In this document: positions 44,692-54,365 of the stretch, piece after piece
How positions within the stretch are numbered: the first letter of the stretch is position 1
How the letters are laid out: each line of letters starts with the position of its first letter
Assembly (NCBI RefSeq): GCF_003852525.1
Contig: NZ_QAJL01000003.1
Coordinates: forward strand, 122,508-186,507
DNA: 64,000 bases
From: Pedobacter sp. KBW06
Lineage (GTDB): Bacteria; Bacteroidota; Bacteroidia; Sphingobacteriales; Sphingobacteriaceae
Direction: 5' to 3'
Made by a program: the position numbers and the translations under genes
Notes under the pieces: model-generated
The model's database searches: none
The model's input: the letters and a program-made list of their open reading frames with translations, nothing else
Told to the model about the DNA's origin: nothing

Positions 44692-45063
44692 TTAAACGTG
44701 CTGGTCAAGAAGAATAACATTCCCATCCGGATCGGTTACCATAAAGCTGGCGGGACCGGAAGAATTTTCATCGGCTTCTCCTTCTATCCTGAGTCCTTTG
44801 CTTTTCAGGGATTTCTGGATTTCTCTTATATCATCAAAACCAGGTACATTGCCCGCATTTTCATCCCATCCGGGATTGAAAGTCAAAATATTGTTTTCAA
44901 ACATCCCCTGAAACAAACCCACCAATGCATTCCCATTCTTCATAATGAGGTAGTTCTTTTCCAGCTGACCTGCAAAAGCAGTAAAGCCCAGGTTTTCATA
45001 AAATGCTTTGGAAGCACTGAGGTCTTTAACGCTCAGGCTGATTGAAAATGCCCCTAGTTTCAT
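44692..45063 (-). CDS. VOC-family (glyoxalase-like) protein
   Basis: 123 residues. Two beta-alpha-beta-beta-beta units: SISLSVKDLSASKAFYENLGF at the N-terminus and KGLRIEGEADENSSGPASFMVTDPDGNVILLDQH at the end. This fits vicinal-oxygen-chelate proteins, which use a metal in glyoxalase, resistance or dioxygenase roles. The metal ligands expected in canonical glyoxalase I are only partly visible, so it may be a non-enzyme member. Confidence 0.86.
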   Translation of the reverse strand: MKLGAFSISLSVKDLSASKAFYENLGFTAFAGQLEKNYLIMKNGNALVGLFQGMFENNILTFNPGWDENAGNVPGFDDIREIQKSLKSKGLRIEGEADENSSGPASFMVTDPDGNVILLDQHV

Positions 45064-45097
45064 AGTTTTTTATCTTTTGGTTGCTGCTAAATAACGA

Positions 45098-45937
45098 TTA
45101 ATATTTCTCAAATGGAAATGAGCGAAAGACATCATCCCTGGTAATGAATTTTGGATTTCCTCCGGTAAACTGCTTGAAATCCCGGATCATGTGCATCTGA
45201 TCAAAATATCCGCAATGATTTGCCAGCTGACTCCAGGGCAATTCCGGATGTTTTTCCCTCAGTTTATACAGGTTGGAAAAACGCACCAGTTTCCCAAAGG
45301 ACTTGGGAGAAATTCCCAATCTCAATTTACAGACCCGCTCAAATTGCTTTAAACTCAGACAGGATAAGGCCGCCGTATCCTCTATCGTTTGGTTCCCTCC
45401 CTGTTCAATCATTAAATTAAGTGCATGGTCTACCGGTAATAAGAACCTGGAAGCCTTTAAGCGCTCTTTTAAATATCCCTGAATAATCTGGTTCTGGGAT
45501 TCGGCGCTGGCTGCTTCTGCTAAACGTTCCATTAAAAGGTTGATGGAACTACCGATAAATGTTTTGGCATCAACACAGCGGTTGATCATTTCCTCCTGGG
45601 GCACATTAAAGAAACTATACAAACCAAAAGGCTTGAACTGTACATTCACAATACAACAGTTTCCATCCATGAGAATCGAAGTGGGCATGGTATGTAAACC
45701 TGTAAATACCGCATCAGGCCTCCTTACATATTCGCCCTGCTCAAAAAATTCAGGTTTACCAACCAGGATGAAACACAGGTACTGATAACAGTCCGGAACC
45801 AGGTTCATTTCTTTCAAATCACTGGATGCTGAATCCAGCTCAGTGATGATAATTTTCTTAACGTAATCTTTTAATAATGAGTCTGGTTCATAAAATTTCA
45901 ATCCCATGACAGCGTGCTTTTCTGAGGAACAACTCAT
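45098..45937 (-). CDS. AraC-family transcriptional regulator
   Basis: 279 residues from ATG 45937; an ATG at 45907 (MGLKFYEP) is an equal alternative. N-terminal DUF6597-like domain (CYQYLCFILVGKPEFF and the LHTMPTSILMDG region), C-terminal AraC HTH with TAALSCLSLKQFERVCKLRLG and the YFDQMHMIRDFKQFTGGNP signature. It is divergent from the giant gene that begins at 46073, so local control of that gene is possible. Confidence 0.9.
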   Translation of the reverse strand: MSCSSEKHAVMGLKFYEPDSLLKDYVKKIIITELDSASSDLKEMNLVPDCYQYLCFILVGKPEFFEQGEYVRRPDAVFTGLHTMPTSILMDGNCCIVNVQFKPFGLYSFFNVPQEEMINRCVDAKTFIGSSINLLMERLAEAASAESQNQIIQGYLKERLKASRFLLPVDHALNLMIEQGGNQTIEDTAALSCLSLKQFERVCKLRLGISPKSFGKLVRFSNLYKLREKHPELPWSQLANHCGYFDQMHMIRDFKQFTGGNPKFITRDDVFRSFPFEKY

Positions 45938-46072
45938 AGGGAAATTTGTTTGATGTGCTTCAATAATGGCAAATCGGATAAACGACGATTTTGTACTATT
46001 TCTACCCCTGCCCGAGGTTTAAATTTAAAATGGATAAAGCACATTTCTAAATCATCCTTTACACCTACCACT

Positions 46073-49000
46073 ATGATCACATTGCAAAAATCTTTCCGTT
46101 ATCAGGGAAATCCCGATGAATTTGATAAAATACAGATCAAATTGACTTACCCCATTTTTGAATACCAGGAGAGCGAATCAGAAGGAAAGTTCGCACGTCA
46201 GCAGGTTTCTTCTGATGCGACCACATTTACACAGGAACTGGGTCAGGAGACTTACCGTGCAAAATTCCCTGCCTCAGCCATTACCGGTCAACCGGAAGGT
46301 TTAAAATTCTTCTCTTTTTACACCCGGCAATGCATGTCTTCAAAGCAGGATGATCTGGAAGGATTAAGCATTTCCCTGAATTATCTGCTGCTTTCCGAAA
46401 GCAATCTGCCTTTGAAACAAGATACCCTGGATGCCCTGTATTTCATCAGAAGAAATTTACCAAAATCAACTGAAGAACTGCTTCCTGTTCATGAAAAACA
46501 AGGAAAAATCACCATTTTCGACAACAACTTTGAAAACAGCATCATCCTCATTAACAAACAAATGTATACCCAGCTGCTGTTTCAATTTAAAGAAATAGCA
46601 CATGTGGAACCGGATCTGGTATGGCTCAACATTGTACAAAAATTCGTCAGTGCCACGAATCCCGATCTCAGTGCCGCTTTAACCTTCAGTGATCAGGCCA
46701 CGATGGTGCTGATGGAGATCGTTCGGGCCGAAAACATTGAAGACATAGAAGGCACGGCGCAGTTTGTTCAGAAGTACATGGAAAGGTTATTTGATTTTCC
46801 GGTTGTCCTGGAAGCAATAGAAACCATAGCAGTGGCGGGAAACTTCCGGGTAATCCCTGCTGACCATACAGAGATCAGTCAGGAGGACCTGTTTTTTTAC
46901 AATTTATCTTTAGAATATGCCACGGTAGATAACATTGGGGGACCGCAAAGTTTGCATTACGACTGGTCTTCTCCTTACACGGAGCTGAGTGACAATACTG
47001 CTGCTTTCTCCTTCGCAGAGCAGCGGCTGATCGTGCCGGGCAGCGTCTCCGGATCAATCCACATCCGGGTAAAAGGCTTTGACGGCGCCACGCTATGGTC
47101 CCAAAGTTTCAAACCCAATGACGCCGCTTTAAGGGAGTTGTTTATTGAAGTGCACCTCTCCCGCCCTAATGTGATCAAGGCAGGAAGCGCCTATGCGAAA
47201 TCCGATAAAGGAAAAAAACTGAGGGGACAGCTGGTGGGGCTGACTAAAAAATGTCCTTTTAAGGAGGTAACGGTTATCATTCAGGCGAAAAAAGAAGGAG
47301 ATGAAAACTGGCGTGTGGTGGCTGCAGGTACGACAGACAGTTCGGGAAATTTTTCCCTGCCCTATCCTTTCGGTTCTTATATCCTTGCTCAGGCCCTCCT
47401 TTCCATCAGTCCGCACCACCCTGCTGATGTTCCTGTTGATATCGACAATCAGGAAGAACAGACAATTTCAGACGATTTTCTTTATCTTTTGGTAACGGAG
47501 CCGGAATGCGAAGACAACACACATGAAGGAGAGGAAGATTGCGATTGTCATACCCCTAAAAAAGCGGCCAGGCTTCCGGATCAGGCAGACCTGATCAATT
47601 CGAGTGAGTATACACAGGACATTGGCGGAGGCTGCGTCAATTTATCTACTCCAAACCGGACCTTAAGGGAGTACAGCTACCAGGGAATTGTGCGGACTTC
47701 CGATCCTGATGTCGCCAATTATACTTTAAAAAAATACGTCAACCTCTCACTTGGCTTTCTATTGCCACCCGTTTTTGGACCTGTAAGCCCCATCAAAGTC
47801 AGCTTTGAGCTGGTTGGTGGTGCAGAAAAAATCAAACGCAGTGCTGTTGATCTGAACAATCCGATCAGGTGGCAGGACGCACCTGATGCGAAAGAAAATT
47901 TAACCTTATATCAGTCGGTGACAATCGCAACAGGCCATGTTTTACATTACCGTTCTGAATTCAGGGCCGATGGATATTCTTTGGGCAACCTGCTGTATTC
48001 CCTCCCCCTGGCTCCCGGTCAGAAAAAACAAATTGTCGTGATGGATTCCCAGCATTCTCTTCAAGGCACCGAGCAGCAATCCATCCGTCAGGGAGAAAAT
48101 CTGGCATCAAACTTAGTGAACGAGCGGGATGTTGCCGACCAGCTGAGTGGCAGTTTCAATGAAGCGATCCAGGGCCGGAGCTCAGGAAATACCAGCGGAA
48201 TGAGTGGCGGATTAGGGATCGGGCTTAATATTGGAATTTTATCAGGTGCTTTAGGTGTTTCCGGAGGCGCTGCCAATTCTAATTCTTCCGCTTCACAAAA
48301 CAGCTCCCGGAATACCGCCCAGTTTTTTGGGGAGAAGCTTCGTCAATCGATTATGCAGAATGCAGACAGCTACCGGCAGTTAAATGCAACCCTGATTACC
48401 ACCGTAAAGGAAGGTCAGCATTACGCCGCTGTAACTGAAGTTGTGGCCAATCACAACCATTGTCATGCGCTGACGATGATGTATTTTGAAGTGCTCAGGC
48501 ATTATGCCATTTTTCAGGAACTCGTTAGTGTGGAAGAATGTGTCTTTGTGCCTTTACTCATGACCAATTTTACGGTAGACAATATCTTTAAATGGGCAGA
48601 TGTTTTGTCTGGCCATCTCCTGCCCCTGCAGTCCAATACCTATTTGTCTTCTTTCTCTATTTTTCGCCTGAACAAACAACATCCACTCTTAAAAGGCTTT
48701 GACGCGAACGAAAGGATCAAAAGCAATTATGCAAATGTAGATTTCCCTACAGGCAGGTACTGCGATGAAATCATTAGTTCGGTTTCAGGAACAATGACCA
48801 TCAGGGTCAACCTGCCCCGTCCTAAAACAAGGTTCGACCGCATTTTATCCCTGCCGGTCATTAAAAAAACAGTATATGAAAAGGGGGGTGTTGATATCGG
48901 CGGAACGATAAATGACAATATAAAAAGTGCAACAATGGCCGTTCTTACCGGAGGGCTGTCCTCACTTTTTGGAGATGGCCCCAGCGTATCTTATACCACC

Positions 49001-51982
49001 ATTTCCCATGAGGTACTCACCAGAGGTCAAATATTTGATAATTTTATGTCTCTGGACGGAAATTATGAAAGTGTACCGCCTGCACGCTGCATTCGCGTCC
49101 ATAACTTCGAACCCCTCACCATTTTTGCAGGTAATGTGAGCAAAACAATTGATTTCTTTGAGGGGATGCCCGATGATAAAAAGCTCTGGGATGCATATGC
49201 TAAAATCCTCAACATCAGCACCTCAGAATTACTGAGCAAATTCTTTCAAAATGTAATCGGCGACTGGGACAAGGTCTTTTTTGATGACATCGCGCCGCTG
49301 ATCATCAAAAACCTTCTGAATGAAAATACAGTAACCCTGAAACCTATGGGCAATCTGGACCTGACCAGTGTGAATAATTATTCCGGGAGAGAGCAGCTGT
49401 TAAAGTACAATTTCAATGCTTCAACCGCTCTTAGCCGCAAAGAGATCACAGAATTAAACGCGACTTATACCTTCAACAAAAGCCTCAGTATTGCCGAAAA
49501 AGACACCTTGTTGAAGCAGGTCAAACTGAATGTGGAAAGCCTGCTCGTCAATTACAATACCGACCATTACCATGGCCGGATTTTTAACGGGTATGTAGGC
49601 AATGATTTATTTGACAATGCAAAGATTCCTGCGCCTATGAATTCCGACGAGAAGCGGAGCCCGCGGAAGGAAGATATTTTTGTGGTCACCAAACTCATTG
49701 AACACCTGAACAGCAACCTCGAGCATTATAACAAATCGCTTTGGTATGCGCTTGATGCTGACCGCAGGTATATGCTTTTGGATGGCTTTAACATTCAGAT
49801 TTTTAATGATTTTGGGGTTCCTATTGGCTTCAGAAGCCTGGCATCGGTGGTCAAGAACCAATTGATTACCATCACCGGAAATTCCATGGTCTTTCCGGTA
49901 GCTGCAGGCTATAAAGTGAGTCAGTCTTACATCACCGAAGTCAATGAGGCACACCGTAAAGTAGAAGTCTCCCTCTTTGATCATTATAAACCTTTAACGC
50001 CGATCCCGCCCTATCGCATTAGTGTTCCCTCCAAAGGGGTTTTTCTGGAAGCGATTCAGGGGGCCTGCGATGCCTGCGAAAAAATCAAGGAAAACTCCGC
50101 TCAGGACTGGACTAAGTTTACCGCTGATGAACCGACTTCATTCACACCGGTCAGTCCGCCTGTTCCAACAATTACCGATTGGAAAGCAGCCTTTAAAGAT
50201 TTTGCCAGCCCAATGATTAATATTCAAAATGCACCCGCAGCACCAAATCCCGGTGCCGGTTTGGCTGGCCTCTCCGAATTATTAGGTAAAGCGGGCGTAT
50301 TTAAAGACATTACCGGATTAGATGTCAACCTGCAAAATGTGATCAAAACTTACCTGTCGAACCAGGAAAATGCAAAAGCTTTTGCGGAGATGGCCAAAGG
50401 GATGGCCGCTCAGGAACACAATACCCAGCACTCCGATAAGATTATGGATACCCTGAAAACCGCTAAAGATACAGGAGCCATCAATCAGGAGGACTATGGA
50501 AAACTCGTCAAAGAGCACATTCAAAAACAAATTGATGGCAATGAAAAACCGAAAAATCAGGAAGAGAAAGATAAGAGCTCTTTAAGTAAAGCTGCAGTCG
50601 ATGCCGCCGCCAGCGGAAAAGAGGTAAAAGCCAGTAAAACAGATGGAAGCGGACTCACAGAAACAATAGAAGTGAAAGCTACGCCACCTCAAATGGCTTA
50701 TGAACCACTGGTCATTAAATTATTGATCCCTGATCCCAATCATCCGAACACGATTAAAACCTTCGATCAGCGCACAGACAGCATCGGCTTCGGGTTATTT
50801 GACAGCGCATTTGATCCGGCCAAACCGAACAATGCGGGAATTCCCTATAACGATAAGTTAAACGGCCTGAAGGATAATTTCCCGGACAATGAAAGCCATA
50901 GATTTTATGTAGAAATCACCGATGATCAGGTCCCTGCAGGTACAAATACGATTGAAGTGGAATGGACCACCACATTTGGCAACGGGAGCACTTTATACGA
51001 CATCAATCCCAACCCGACGCTGACTTTATACCGTGACCCTGCCAATGAAAATAATTTCAGATCGAAAGCGCTTTTACTCGTTCATGAAGAAATTGATCTG
51101 GAAATCACCGTGGATGGTAAAAAGAGAGGAAATGACAATTTCAGAATGCGGCTTGCAGGGATGTTTGCGATTATAAAAATCAATTATCCAATGCGGTCAG
51201 AACGCGCTTCATTTCCGGTCTTTAATCAGGGAAAACTACATAAACTTCCTGTTAATATTTTCATACTCCGGAATGCCGCAAATAAACCTGTGGCGACAGT
51301 TGATGCCGTAGCGACCTCTATTGCGAAACTTCAGGATGTATATGATAGCGTCGGACTGCTATTCAGTGCCGATTCGGAGTATCCTTTTGCAGGGAATAGC
51401 CTTGCACAAACCACACCAACGCCTGTGGCAACCAAGCGGAACATTCCTTATAAGGTAAATGAGATCACACTCCCTTCATCCATCAACATCAGTGCTTTAA
51501 AAGAAGCAGACCTGGTGAGCATTGCCAATTTAATTCCTGCTGCCCCCAACAAACTGAGGATATTTATCATAGATAAAATTGATCCCTCTTACCTGAAACC
51601 CGCAGTACTGGCATTTGCCTGCAACAAATCCTATGCGGCAGCACTTTCACCTAATCTTGTAGGCTGCTTATTTATTAAGTCTATTGGTACCGGCAACGGT
51701 TTTCCTTATACCATTGCCCACGAGATCGGGCATATCCTAATGGACAAAAGCGACTACCTGAGCGCACACTCCCTGCCAATTCCTCCACCGGATTCCAATC
51801 ATGAGCATCACTATAATTCTACCAATCCCCAGTTCCCAAATGCTCAAAATCTGATGAATGCTACCGGAGCTGCAAACGTAGCCAGTGTGTTCTCCGGAAA
51901 AAGAATCTGGAATGTGAAAGACGCAGACAATTACAACCAATACGAAGATCTGATGAGCGACAGAATGGGGCTGATGCAGTAG
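46073..51982 (+). CDS. Giant uncharacterised protein with C-terminal metallopeptidase-like domain
   Basis: 1969 residues from ATG 46073 (the frame is open back to 45950, but that part lacks a protein-like pattern). No signal peptide or membrane helix. In order: a beta-rich N-terminal part; a carboxypeptidase-regulatory-like beta domain (about 381-470, LRGQLVGLTKKCPFKEVTVI); an acidic Cys-rich linker (about 477-495); a conserved-looking central part (about 600-690, TGHVLHYRSEFRADGYSLGN, LAPGQKKQIVVMDSQ); a Gly/Ser-rich low-complexity segment (about 701-748); NHNHCHALTMMYFEVLRHY (about 793); helical and beta modules; a Gln/Lys/Ala-rich helical spacer (about 1386-1530); and a terminal zinc-peptidase-like domain with HEIGH at 1883-1887 and NLM at 1926-1928. 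I recall similar central motifs only in large uncharacterised bacterial proteins. Function unknown. Confidence 0.85.
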   Translation: MITLQKSFRYQGNPDEFDKIQIKLTYPIFEYQESESEGKFARQQVSSDATTFTQELGQETYRAKFPASAITGQPEGLKFFSFYTRQCMSSKQDDLEGLSISLNYLLLSESNLPLKQDTLDALYFIRRNLPKSTEELLPVHEKQGKITIFDNNFENSIILINKQMYTQLLFQFKEIAHVEPDLVWLNIVQKFVSATNPDLSAALTFSDQATMVLMEIVRAENIEDIEGTAQFVQKYMERLFDFPVVLEAIETIAVAGNFRVIPADHTEISQEDLFFYNLSLEYATVDNIGGPQSLHYDWSSPYTELSDNTAAFSFAEQRLIVPGSVSGSIHIRVKGFDGATLWSQSFKPNDAALRELFIEVHLSRPNVIKAGSAYAKSDKGKKLRGQLVGLTKKCPFKEVTVIIQAKKEGDENWRVVAAGTTDSSGNFSLPYPFGSYILAQALLSISPHHPADVPVDIDNQEEQTISDDFLYLLVTEPECEDNTHEGEEDCDCHTPKKAARLPDQADLINSSEYTQDIGGGCVNLSTPNRTLREYSYQGIVRTSDPDVANYTLKKYVNLSLGFLLPPVFGPVSPIKVSFELVGGAEKIKRSAVDLNNPIRWQDAPDAKENLTLYQSVTIATGHVLHYRSEFRADGYSLGNLLYSLPLAPGQKKQIVVMDSQHSLQGTEQQSIRQGENLASNLVNERDVADQLSGSFNEAIQGRSSGNTSGMSGGLGIGLNIGILSGALGVSGGAANSNSSASQNSSRNTAQFFGEKLRQSIMQNADSYRQLNATLITTVKEGQHYAAVTEVVANHNHCHALTMMYFEVLRHYAIFQELVSVEECVFVPLLMTNFTVDNIFKWADVLSGHLLPLQSNTYLSSFSIFRLNKQHPLLKGFDANERIKSNYANVDFPTGRYCDEIISSVSGTMTIRVNLPRPKTRFDRILSLPVIKKTVYEKGGVDIGGTINDNIKSATMAVLTGGLSSLFGDGPSVSYTTISHEVLTRGQIFDNFMSLDGNYESVPPARCIRVHNFEPLTIFAGNVSKTIDFFEGMPDDKKLWDAYAKILNISTSELLSKFFQNVIGDWDKVFFDDIAPLIIKNLLNENTVTLKPMGNLDLTSVNNYSGREQLLKYNFNASTALSRKEITELNATYTFNKSLSIAEKDTLLKQVKLNVESLLVNYNTDHYHGRIFNGYVGNDLFDNAKIPAPMNSDEKRSPRKEDIFVVTKLIEHLNSNLEHYNKSLWYALDADRRYMLLDGFNIQIFNDFGVPIGFRSLASVVKNQLITITGNSMVFPVAAGYKVSQSYITEVNEAHRKVEVSLFDHYKPLTPIPPYRISVPSKGVFLEAIQGACDACEKIKENSAQDWTKFTADEPTSFTPVSPPVPTITDWKAAFKDFASPMINIQNAPAAPNPGAGLAGLSELLGKAGVFKDITGLDVNLQNVIKTYLSNQENAKAFAEMAKGMAAQEHNTQHSDKIMDTLKTAKDTGAINQEDYGKLVKEHIQKQIDGNEKPKNQEEKDKSSLSKAAVDAAASGKEVKASKTDGSGLTETIEVKATPPQMAYEPLVIKLLIPDPNHPNTIKTFDQRTDSIGFGLFDSAFDPAKPNNAGIPYNDKLNGLKDNFPDNESHRFYVEITDDQVPAGTNTIEVEWTTTFGNGSTLYDINPNPTLTLYRDPANENNFRSKALLLVHEEIDLEITVDGKKRGNDNFRMRLAGMFAIIKINYPMRSERASFPVFNQGKLHKLPVNIFILRNAANKPVATVDAVATSIAKLQDVYDSVGLLFSADSEYPFAGNSLAQTTPTPVATKRNIPYKVNEITLPSSINISALKEADLVSIANLIPAAPNKLRIFIIDKIDPSYLKPAVLAFACNKSYAAALSPNLVGCLFIKSIGTGNGFPYTIAHEIGHILMDKSDYLSAHSLPIPPPDSNHEHHYNSTNPQFPNAQNLMNATGAANVASVFSGKRIWNVKDADNYNQYEDLMSDRMGLMQ

Positions 51983-51986
51983 TACT

Positions 51987-52023
51987 ATGGCCTGATTTTC
52001 TCCAGGAATGAAAATCAGGCCAT
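51987..52023. terminator. Perfect hairpin between giant gene and nudK
   Basis: ATGGCCTGATTTTC, a nine-base loop, GAAAATCAGGCCAT: a perfect 14-bp stem four bases after the giant gene's stop. No T-tract follows. It separates two convergent genes. Confidence 0.65.
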
Positions 52024-52067
52024 TCAGATATCCGTAACAAAATTATATCAATTGATATATCTTGCGA

Positions 52068-52661
52068 TTAGAGCATATTTGCCAGCCTGAGGTGTTGCAG
52101 TAACATGATCGTTTTACCATCCTTGATTTCCCCATTACGCATTAATTCCATGGCTTTATCGATGTGCATTTCCAGCACTTCGATTTCTTCCTGCTCCTGT
52201 GCGACCCCTCCTCCATCATTTACTTTCATGGATTTGGAATATTCGGCGATAAAGAAATAAAGGATTTCGGTAACAGATCCCGGCGACATATACGCTTCGA
52301 AAACCTTTTTCACCTCAGAGATTTTATAACCTGTTTCTTCCTCTGTTTCTCTCCTGATGCAGTCTTCCGCATTGTCTTTATCCAAAAGGCCTGCACAGGT
52401 TTCAATGAGCATTCCGCTTTCATTTCCATTGAGAAAAGTGGGTAACCGGAACTGACGGGTTAAAATCACGGTCTTCAGTTCTCTGTTGTACAGCAAAATC
52501 GTGGCGCCATTCCCTCTGTCGTAGGCCTCTCTGTTTTGTGTCTCCCAGGTTCCGTCTTTTTTCAGGTATTCGTAAGTGATTTTTCTCAGGGTATACCAGT
52601 TGTCGGATAAAATATCCGTCCGGAGAATGTTAACTTTAGGATGCTTCATGAGGGACTTCAT
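52068..52661 (-). CDS. nudK: GDP-mannose pyrophosphatase NudK-like Nudix hydrolase
   Basis: 197 residues. The Nudix box is present from about residue 90 (AGLLDKDNAEDCIRRETEEE then TGY), matching G-x5-E-x7-REUxEExGU. The VILTRQFRLPTFLNG and GMLIETCAG strands and the C-terminal EIEVLEMHIDKAMELM are characteristic of NudK. Predicted to hydrolyse GDP-mannose or similar sugar nucleotides. It overlaps the upstream gene by 14-26 bases depending on start (ATG 52661 or 52649). Confidence 0.88.
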   Translation of the reverse strand: MKSLMKHPKVNILRTDILSDNWYTLRKITYEYLKKDGTWETQNREAYDRGNGATILLYNRELKTVILTRQFRLPTFLNGNESGMLIETCAGLLDKDNAEDCIRRETEEETGYKISEVKKVFEAYMSPGSVTEILYFFIAEYSKSMKVNDGGGVAQEQEEIEVLEMHIDKAMELMRNGEIKDGKTIMLLQHLRLANML

Positions 52662-52995
52662 CGATATGATAATATACTTTTAGCCCTCTTTCCAGGGCAA
52701 TCCTCACATCTTCGTCTGCACCTTTTGATGCACCTTCCAGACGCAGCACAGCGTCACATTTTAAAAGGAGGCGATGTGCTACCGGATATAGGATTTCTTC
52801 GTAAGCTTCGTCGCCAGGCCGTGTTGAGCCTGCAAGTTTTAGTAAGGGCAATGCCAGCCATTCCCCGATCACAGGGATATGTCCAAGCCGGAATAAAGGA
52901 AGCGCAGCTGCTTCCAGCCTGCTTAGATTTTGCTGCATTAAGATGGGATCGTCATTTGTCCCGCTGCGATAGGGACCTGCAATAAGGATGAGCAT
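52636..52995 (-). CDS. DUF4406/nucleoside-2-deoxyribosyltransferase-like protein
   Basis: 119 residues. The fold opens with LILIAGPYRSGT, the AGPY-R motif of the nucleoside 2-deoxyribosyltransferase/DUF4406 superfamily, and has the CDAVLRLEGASKGADEDVRIALERG helix-strand characteristic of these proteins. It is translationally coupled with the NudK gene, suggesting a nucleotide or sugar-nucleotide salvage pair. Confidence 0.75.
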   Translation of the reverse strand: MLILIAGPYRSGTNDDPILMQQNLSRLEAAALPLFRLGHIPVIGEWLALPLLKLAGSTRPGDEAYEEILYPVAHRLLLKCDAVLRLEGASKGADEDVRIALERGLKVYYHIDEVPHEAS

Positions 52996-53051
52996 AGGAT
53001 ATGTTTTTTTACAAAAAAAGGTAAGATAAGGGAAGGAAAAAATAAGGTAGT

Positions 53052-53645
53052 TTAAGAAATCTTTTTCTTTTTGGCTTTATTCCCGCGGATCGTGCTTAAA
53101 AATTCCGGCGTGATGCCCAGGTAGGATGCAATCTGTTTTTGTTTGACCTGCTGCGCAACCTTCGGATATTTGATCAGAAAATTATGGTAGCGTTCTTCCG
53201 CAGAAAGCGATAAACCCTGAATCACCCGGAGTTGTTCCCGGATATAGGCATTTTGCATAATTATTCTAAAGAACCGCTCCAACTTTGGCAGCTGGATATA
53301 TAAACGGTCGAGGTCTTCTTTTTGAAGTTGTAAAATACAACTGTCGGCTGTGGCTTCAATATTCAGCATCGCGGCCTGCTCATTTACAAAACAGAACATG
53401 TCGGTAACCCACCAGTCTGCAATAGCAAACATCACCGTTGATTCCTTACCCGTTTTATCCAGATAAAACGCCCTCAGTGTTCCTGAAACCACAAAATTGA
53501 TGTCCCTGCAGATCTGCCCTTCCCTGAGGATAAATTCGTTTTTCTCTACCTCCTTTAGTTTTAAGCAGGCCAGAAAACAGGCCTTTTCAGCTTCATCAAG
53601 TACAATGTGTTTAGCGATATTTTTTAAAATAAGGTCATGCATCAT
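53052..53645 (-). CDS. Crp/Fnr-family transcriptional regulator
   Basis: 197 residues. Cyclic-nucleotide-binding beta roll (about 20-125: NEFILREGQICRDINFVVSGTL) and short HTH with the sequence VKQKQIASYLGITPEFLSTIR, followed by a Lys-rich tail (NKAKKKKIS). Same subfamily as the protein at 41317 and sharing the IASYLGITPEFLS helix. Two start codons are adjacent (MMHDLI). No obvious cAMP-contact residues. Confidence 0.92.
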   Translation of the reverse strand: MMHDLILKNIAKHIVLDEAEKACFLACLKLKEVEKNEFILREGQICRDINFVVSGTLRAFYLDKTGKESTVMFAIADWWVTDMFCFVNEQAAMLNIEATADSCILQLQKEDLDRLYIQLPKLERFFRIIMQNAYIREQLRVIQGLSLSAEERYHNFLIKYPKVAQQVKQKQIASYLGITPEFLSTIRGNKAKKKKIS

Positions 53646-53840
53646 TTGCTAATTTAAGCTGGCATATTTTCTACACTTAGCCATCGGGAAGCGCAAAACT
53701 ATACTAATTACACTAAATAAATCAATAATATAACCAGCAATCTGAGTTAATTACACCAAATGGCGGGTTATTTAATAATTTTTCTGATAGAAATTTCAGC
53801 TGTTGAACAGGATGATAGTATAATTCTTCCGGAGAACTGG

Positions 53841-53848
53841 TATATTTG
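53841..53848 (+). promoter_or_regulatory. Candidate -7 promoter box for the 106-residue gene
   Basis: TATATTTG, an exact TAnnTTTG, only eight bases before the ATG at 53857. This leaves almost no leader, so either the transcript is nearly leaderless or the box is a coincidence. No -33 TTG at standard spacing. Confidence 0.35.
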
Positions 53849-53856
53849 TCGCAATT

Positions 53857-54177
53857 ATGGGTTACGCAAAAGAAAGAGGAAAGCTGGAAAAGTTACTGAC
53901 AAAGACAGCTGGTATAAATACATATGACGAGAAAAGCCTGGCAATTCTTGTGGATAGCTATGAAAAATACTCACATACGGTCAGAATTTTAAAAAACAAA
54001 GAACCTGAATTGTTCCTTGATTTATATACCAACGAATTACAACAGATCAAAGAAAGCAGAAAAACGCTGAAAGAAAGTGATTCAGATGAAACACGTCAGA
54101 CGAACTTTAGCGGTTATAAAGCCAGCATCGTACACGCTTTGGAAAAAACGATTAAAACAACAAACGAGACGGTATAA
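53857..54177 (+). CDS. Uncharacterised 106-residue helical protein
   Basis: Soluble, charged and helical (RGKLEKLLTKTAGINTYDEKSL, EPELFLDLYTNELQQIKESRKTLKES). It looks like a small coiled-coil or helical-bundle protein; I recognise no family. Monocistronic, with a good terminator hairpin about 50 bases later. Confidence 0.7.
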   Translation: MGYAKERGKLEKLLTKTAGINTYDEKSLAILVDSYEKYSHTVRILKNKEPELFLDLYTNELQQIKESRKTLKESDSDETRQTNFSGYKASIVHALEKTIKTTNETV

Positions 54178-54228
54178 TTCACCGGCAGATCTCAATTGTC
54201 ATCACATACGGTCCTGTACAAGGATCCG

Positions 54229-54254
54229 AAAGCCACTCTCCCGGGTGGCTTTTT
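54229..54254 (+). terminator. Rho-independent terminator
   Basis: AAAGCCAC, an 8-base loop, GTGGCTTT then TT: an 8-bp stem followed by TTC. It lies about 50 bases after the helical gene at 53857 and before the SDR gene. Confidence 0.7.
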
Positions 54255-54365
54255 CATTGGCGGGAATGCCCCTCTTATTTGTCACATCCCTACGCCTTAA
54301 ATCTCCGTCTGATCCTGCATTTTTGAGGTATAAAAATGACCTGTTCATCTTTTAGTATCAAGCCT

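Noticed and set aside
46018..46029. TTTAAATTTAAA palindrome before the giant gene
   Set aside because: Purely A/T and likely to arise by chance in an AT-rich leader.
45950..46072. N-terminal extension of the giant protein
   Set aside because: The frame is open, but the 41 residues lack a protein-like pattern; ATG 46073 begins the recognisable sequence.
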